A stretch of 16,517 nt of DNA from CAZUHK01 sp964620345 (GTDB lineage Bacteria; Planctomycetota; Phycisphaerae; Phycisphaerales; Zrk34). Below the pieces are notes generated by a model that searched no databases, was not told where the DNA came from, and saw only the letters and a list, made by a program, of their open reading frames with translations. Each line of letters starts with the position of its first letter. Within the stretch, counting starts at the first letter, position 1. The position numbers and the translations under genes were made by a program. Shown here one piece after another: positions 14,416 through 16,517 of the stretch. The stretch spans positions 1 to 16,517 of the forward strand of contig CAZUHK010000049.1 of NCBI GenBank assembly GCA_964620345.1, given 5' to 3'.

Positions 14416-15447
14416 ATGACCACCGCGCTCACCGCTCATCAGATCGCCGAGCTGACCGGCGGCCGGCTCGTCGGCGACGCCGACGCCGCGATCACCGGCG
14501 TGCAGACCCTCGACCGCGCCGGCGCCGATGATCTGGTCTTTGTCGGCGACGCCAAGCACGCCGCGAAGCTCGCCGCCACGCAGGCGCGCGTGGTGCTGCT
14601 GGGCTCCAAGCTCGACGTGCCCGAAGCCGACGGTCGGGCGTACATCATCGTTGATGATGTCGACCTGGCCCTGGGCAAGGTGCTCGAGCGGTTCGCCCCG
14701 CCCCCGGTGCTGCCCGAGCCGGGCGTGCATGCGGCGGCGGTGATCGACCCCACCGCACAGCTCGGCCGGCAGTTGCGCATCGGCCCGCACGTCGTGGTCG
14801 GACCCGGGGCGCAGATCGGCGACGGCTGCGTGCTGCACGCCAACGTCACCGTCATGGCCGCGGTCAAGCTCGGCGCGGGCCTGACGCTCTGGCCCGGCGT
14901 GGTCGTGCGCGAGCGGTGCACCATCGGCGACGGCTCGATCCTCCACCCCGGCGTGGTCGTCGGCACCGATGGCTTCGGCTACCGCCCGGACCCCGATGGC
15001 CGCGGCATCGTCAAAATCCCCCACATCGGCACCGTGCAGATCGGCCGGCTTGTCGAGATCGGCGCCAACACCACCATCGACCGCGCCAAGTTCGACGCCA
15101 CGGTCATCGGCGACGCCTGCAAGATCGACAACCTGGTACAGATCGGCCACAACTGCCGGCTCGGCCGCGGCGTCATCATCGCCGGCGCCACCGGCCTGGC
15201 CGGGTCGATCGAGATCGGCGATGGCGTGGTCATCGGCGGCGCGGCCGACATCCGCGATCACCTGACCATCGGCCCCGGCGCGAGAATCGCCGGCGGCGCT
15301 CAGGTCATGAACGACGTGCCGGCCGGCGAAACCTGGGCCGGGAGCCCCGCACAGGAGTACCACGCCGCCGTCAAGCAGTACGCCGCCGTCCGTCAGTTGC
15401 CCGAGATAATGAAAACGGTCCGCAAGCACCTGAGGTCGATCGAGTAG
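14416..15447 (+). CDS. lpxD: UDP-3-O-acylglucosamine N-acyltransferase, canonical copy
   Basis: This 343-residue protein is a consensus LpxD, making UDP-2,3-diacylglucosamine for lipid A. The N-terminal uridine-binding domain spans roughly 1-105, with DLVFVGDAKHAAKL (39-52) as its typical segment. The hexapeptide beta helix covers about 105-300 and contains GTDGFGY (183-189), IGANTTIDR (215-223) and KIDNLVQIGHN (236-246), with His245 as the expected catalytic base. A C-terminal helix (QLPEIMKTVRKHLRSIE) closes the trimer face. It follows the ompH-like gene by 147 bases, in the order bamA-skp-lpxD known from proteobacteria; fabZ and lpxA do not follow here. The ATG start has no clear ribosome site, but earlier frames lack the conserved N-terminus. 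Because the other copy in this window has a changed active-site surround, this one is the better candidate for the housekeeping enzyme. Confidence 0.95.
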   Translation: MTTALTAHQIAELTGGRLVGDADAAITGVQTLDRAGADDLVFVGDAKHAAKLAATQARVVLLGSKLDVPEADGRAYIIVDDVDLALGKVLERFAPPPVLPEPGVHAAAVIDPTAQLGRQLRIGPHVVVGPGAQIGDGCVLHANVTVMAAVKLGAGLTLWPGVVVRERCTIGDGSILHPGVVVGTDGFGYRPDPDGRGIVKIPHIGTVQIGRLVEIGANTTIDRAKFDATVIGDACKIDNLVQIGHNCRLGRGVIIAGATGLAGSIEIGDGVVIGGAADIRDHLTIGPGARIAGGAQVMNDVPAGETWAGSPAQEYHAAVKQYAAVRQLPEIMKTVRKHLRSIE

Positions 15448-15569
15448 GGCGGATCACGATGCCCGATCAATTTGTTCGCGCCGATTCTCGATCAACGCGA
15501 GCGGGGGCTTGGGGATGATGTCGTGGCCTTCGGGCGCCTCGCCAGGTCGCGGTGAACCAAGCCGGCCGG

Positions 15570-15854
15570 TCAGAAGCGTGAGGCGGCCTCGTCCAGGGCC
15601 TGCTTGAAGCGGTTCCAGCTCTGCTCGCAGCCCTGCTTGAGGTCTTCCCAGGCATCGTCGGAGGCCTGCTGGAGTTCGCGGAACTTCTGCTCAAGCTCGT
15701 CCCGGTGCCGGCGTGCCTCGGCGAGGCGCTGCTCGTGGGCGAGCTTCGCGTCGGCCTCGGCGGTCTCGGCCTTGGCTTGGAGCGCGTCGATCTTCGCGTT
15801 CATCTGATCGAGCTGGGCTTTGAGCTTGTCGACGTAGGCGTCGCGGGTGGTCAT
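15570..15854 (-). CDS. Small coiled-coil protein, sll1863-like
   Basis: This 94-residue soluble protein is almost wholly helical. Residues 5-62 form a continuous charged coiled coil with regular Leu/Ala spacing (YVDKLKAQLDQMNAKIDAL and on), followed by a short amphipathic segment with conserved-looking AWEDLKQG (68-75) and a final AASRF. That layout matches small stress-associated coiled-coil proteins that I know as the sll1863 type, whose molecular role is unsettled. There is no signal peptide or membrane segment. The start at 15854 is set by GGAAGGA at 15861-15867, six bases upstream; the longer open frame to 16166 adds a composition unlike the rest. It is convergent with lpxD copy 2 and divergent from the next small gene. 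The family name is from memory and the function should be treated as unknown. Confidence 0.72.
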   Translation of the reverse strand: MTTRDAYVDKLKAQLDQMNAKIDALQAKAETAEADAKLAHEQRLAEARRHRDELEQKFRELQQASDDAWEDLKQGCEQSWNRFKQALDEAASRF

Positions 15855-15860
15855 GTGATT

Positions 15861-15867
15861 TCCTTCC
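15861..15867 (-). promoter_or_regulatory. Ribosome binding site deciding the coiled-coil gene start
   Basis: On the minus strand GGAAGGA is followed by six bases and ATG 15854. It is one of the clearest ribosome sites in the window and rules out the longer reading. Confidence 0.7.
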
Positions 15868-15926
15868 GAGCGCGTTGCGTGGGTGTATGATAGCGCGTGC
15901 TGCGGCGCGTGTGGGCGCGGCCGGCC

Positions 15927-15932
15927 TACAAT
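15927..15932 (+). promoter_or_regulatory. Candidate -10 element placing transcription start at the ATG
   Basis: TACAAT (five of six -10 matches) ends six bases before ATG 15939, so initiation would fall at or next to the start codon and yield a leaderless mRNA. No clear -35 is visible in the GC-rich bases 17 upstream. A second AT-rich box, TATGAT at 15886-15891, could serve a longer transcript. Confidence 0.35.
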
Positions 15933-15938
15933 CCGGGC

Positions 15939-16223
15939 ATGGCACGCAAGACGATGACCCGGGGCGAGGTGAACGAACTGCTGGCGAATAATGCCGCGGC
16001 GCTGAATGCGCTGCGCCAGCAGCACGACGAGCGGGCGCTTGGGCTTGGGCCGTTCCTTGACCGCCGCTCCACCTTTGCGCTCTACGTCTTCCTTCTCACT
16101 CATGCCGGCCGTTGGGTCTCGGTCGCGAGAGATCACACGGGGCTCGACGCGTTCCGCGACGCGCACACCGTGCCCCCAGCATACTTCAAGCTGCGCCGAT
16201 CGTCAGCGCGCCAGCGACCGTAA
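15939..16223 (+). CDS. Hypothetical small protein
   Basis: I do not recognise this 94-residue protein. The N-terminal part (TMTRGEVNELLANNAAALNAL, 5-25) is probably two helices. A hydrophobic patch, FALYVFLLTHAG (46-57), is too short and mixed to be a sure membrane segment. The C-terminus is Arg/Ser-rich. No catalytic or binding motif is visible. Two starts are possible: ATG 15897, giving 108 residues, or ATG 15939. I prefer 15939 because the TACAAT box lies between the two and the added residues look untranslated (Arg/Trp-rich). Neither has a ribosome site. Codon use looks coding but the evidence is modest; a false frame in GC-rich DNA cannot be excluded. Confidence 0.5.
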   Translation: MARKTMTRGEVNELLANNAAALNALRQQHDERALGLGPFLDRRSTFALYVFLLTHAGRWVSVARDHTGLDAFRDAHTVPPAYFKLRRSSARQRP

Positions 16224-16317
16224 GGTCGGCCCGACTCGCACGGTGTCAACCGGGGCAAAAATGCCGAACGGGCGCCGGTAAGCCGATACCCGTGAATCTG
16301 GCGGCGCCGCAGCGGCC

Positions 16318-16517
16318 TCAGAGGTCGATCAGCGCGGTGCAGGCCTCGGGAATGATCGCGTCGCACGCCATACGGAGCTCGTAGTTCAGCGCGACCTCGT
16401 CTCGAGGCGCCTGTCCTTCGAGCCGCAGCTCCGCGCTGCGATAGCAGAAGTACGCGTGACCACCCTCGCACGCCTCACGGAAGCGATTGGATGCTTGCGT
16501 GGCGCTCTGCGCCACAC
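16318..16517 (-). CDS. Sel1-repeat-like protein, 3' end only
   Basis: This frame runs off the right edge of the window and stops at TGA (16318-16320), so only about 65 C-terminal residues are visible. They show the Cys-rich Sel1/Hcp repeat pattern, helix pairs of roughly 36 residues: ACEGGHAYFCYRSAELRLEG, then RDEVALNYELRMACD and PEACTALID. Such repeats form a solenoid for protein-protein binding, and bacterial members are often exported, with the cysteines in disulphides. No enzymatic motif is present. The true start lies beyond 16517; the GTG near the edge should not be taken as a start. The gene is convergent with the small hypothetical gene, 94 bases apart. Number of repeats and localisation are not visible. 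Confidence 0.6.
   Translation of the reverse strand, partial: VAQSATQASNRFREACEGGHAYFCYRSAELRLEGQAPRDEVALNYELRMACDAIIPEACTALIDL

Noticed and set aside
16133..16471. 112-codon minus-strand frame overlapping the right-edge genes
   Set aside because: Arg-rich, overlaps the better-supported Sel1-like frame in another register and the small plus-strand gene.

Overview
The window looks like chromosomal DNA from a GC-rich, didermic bacterium. My best guess is the Planctomycetota, near Phycisphaerae. That rests on the mix of GC-rich DNA, outer-membrane biogenesis genes (bamA, ompH/skp-like, two lpxD), an exported EF-hand protein and a stand-alone type II secretion/MshEN-type domain. No rRNA or single diagnostic marker is present, so the assignment is inference.

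Layout. (1) 106-2116, minus strand: a two-gene restriction-modification cassette. A D12-class adenine-N6 DNA methyltransferase overlaps by 17 bases a downstream PD-(D/E)XK endonuclease that resembles the SacI family. This block is visibly less GC-rich than the rest (37/60 G+C in the line at 1681 against 44/60 at 5101, counted by hand), which fits an acquired accessory module. (2) 2117-2692: a 576-base gap that carries a candidate ilvC promoter at its right end. (3) 2693-3706: ilvC, convergent with an MtfA-like zinc peptidase (3823-4584); a near-perfect hairpin lies between their 3' ends. (4) 4823-8562: two translationally coupled ABC half-exporters forming a heterodimer with one canonical and one degenerate ATP site. 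(5) 8655-9233: an exported four-EF-hand protein, followed by an unusual repeat structure (9245-9357). (6) 9384-9848: a single-domain MshEN/T2SSE_N protein on the minus strand. (7) 9980-15447: envelope biogenesis, with lpxD copy 1 on the minus strand, then bamA, an ompH/skp-like gene and lpxD copy 2 on the plus strand. (8) 15570-16517: a small coiled-coil protein, a divergent small unknown gene and the 3' end of a Sel1-repeat-like gene cut by the window edge.

How the genes fit together. The bamA-ompH-lpxD order is the familiar outer-membrane cluster: BamA inserts beta-barrel proteins, the OmpH/Skp-like protein chaperones them through the periplasm, and LpxD makes a lipid A precursor. A second, sequence-divergent lpxD is placed head-to-head with bamA. 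The ABC heterodimer could move lipid or drug-like substrates, but nothing in the sequence fixes its cargo. The least ordinary items are the methyltransferase/SacI-like nuclease pair, the repeat structure at 9245-9357, the duplicated lpxD and the orphan MshEN protein. I found no rRNA, tRNA, CRISPR array, transposase or replication origin.
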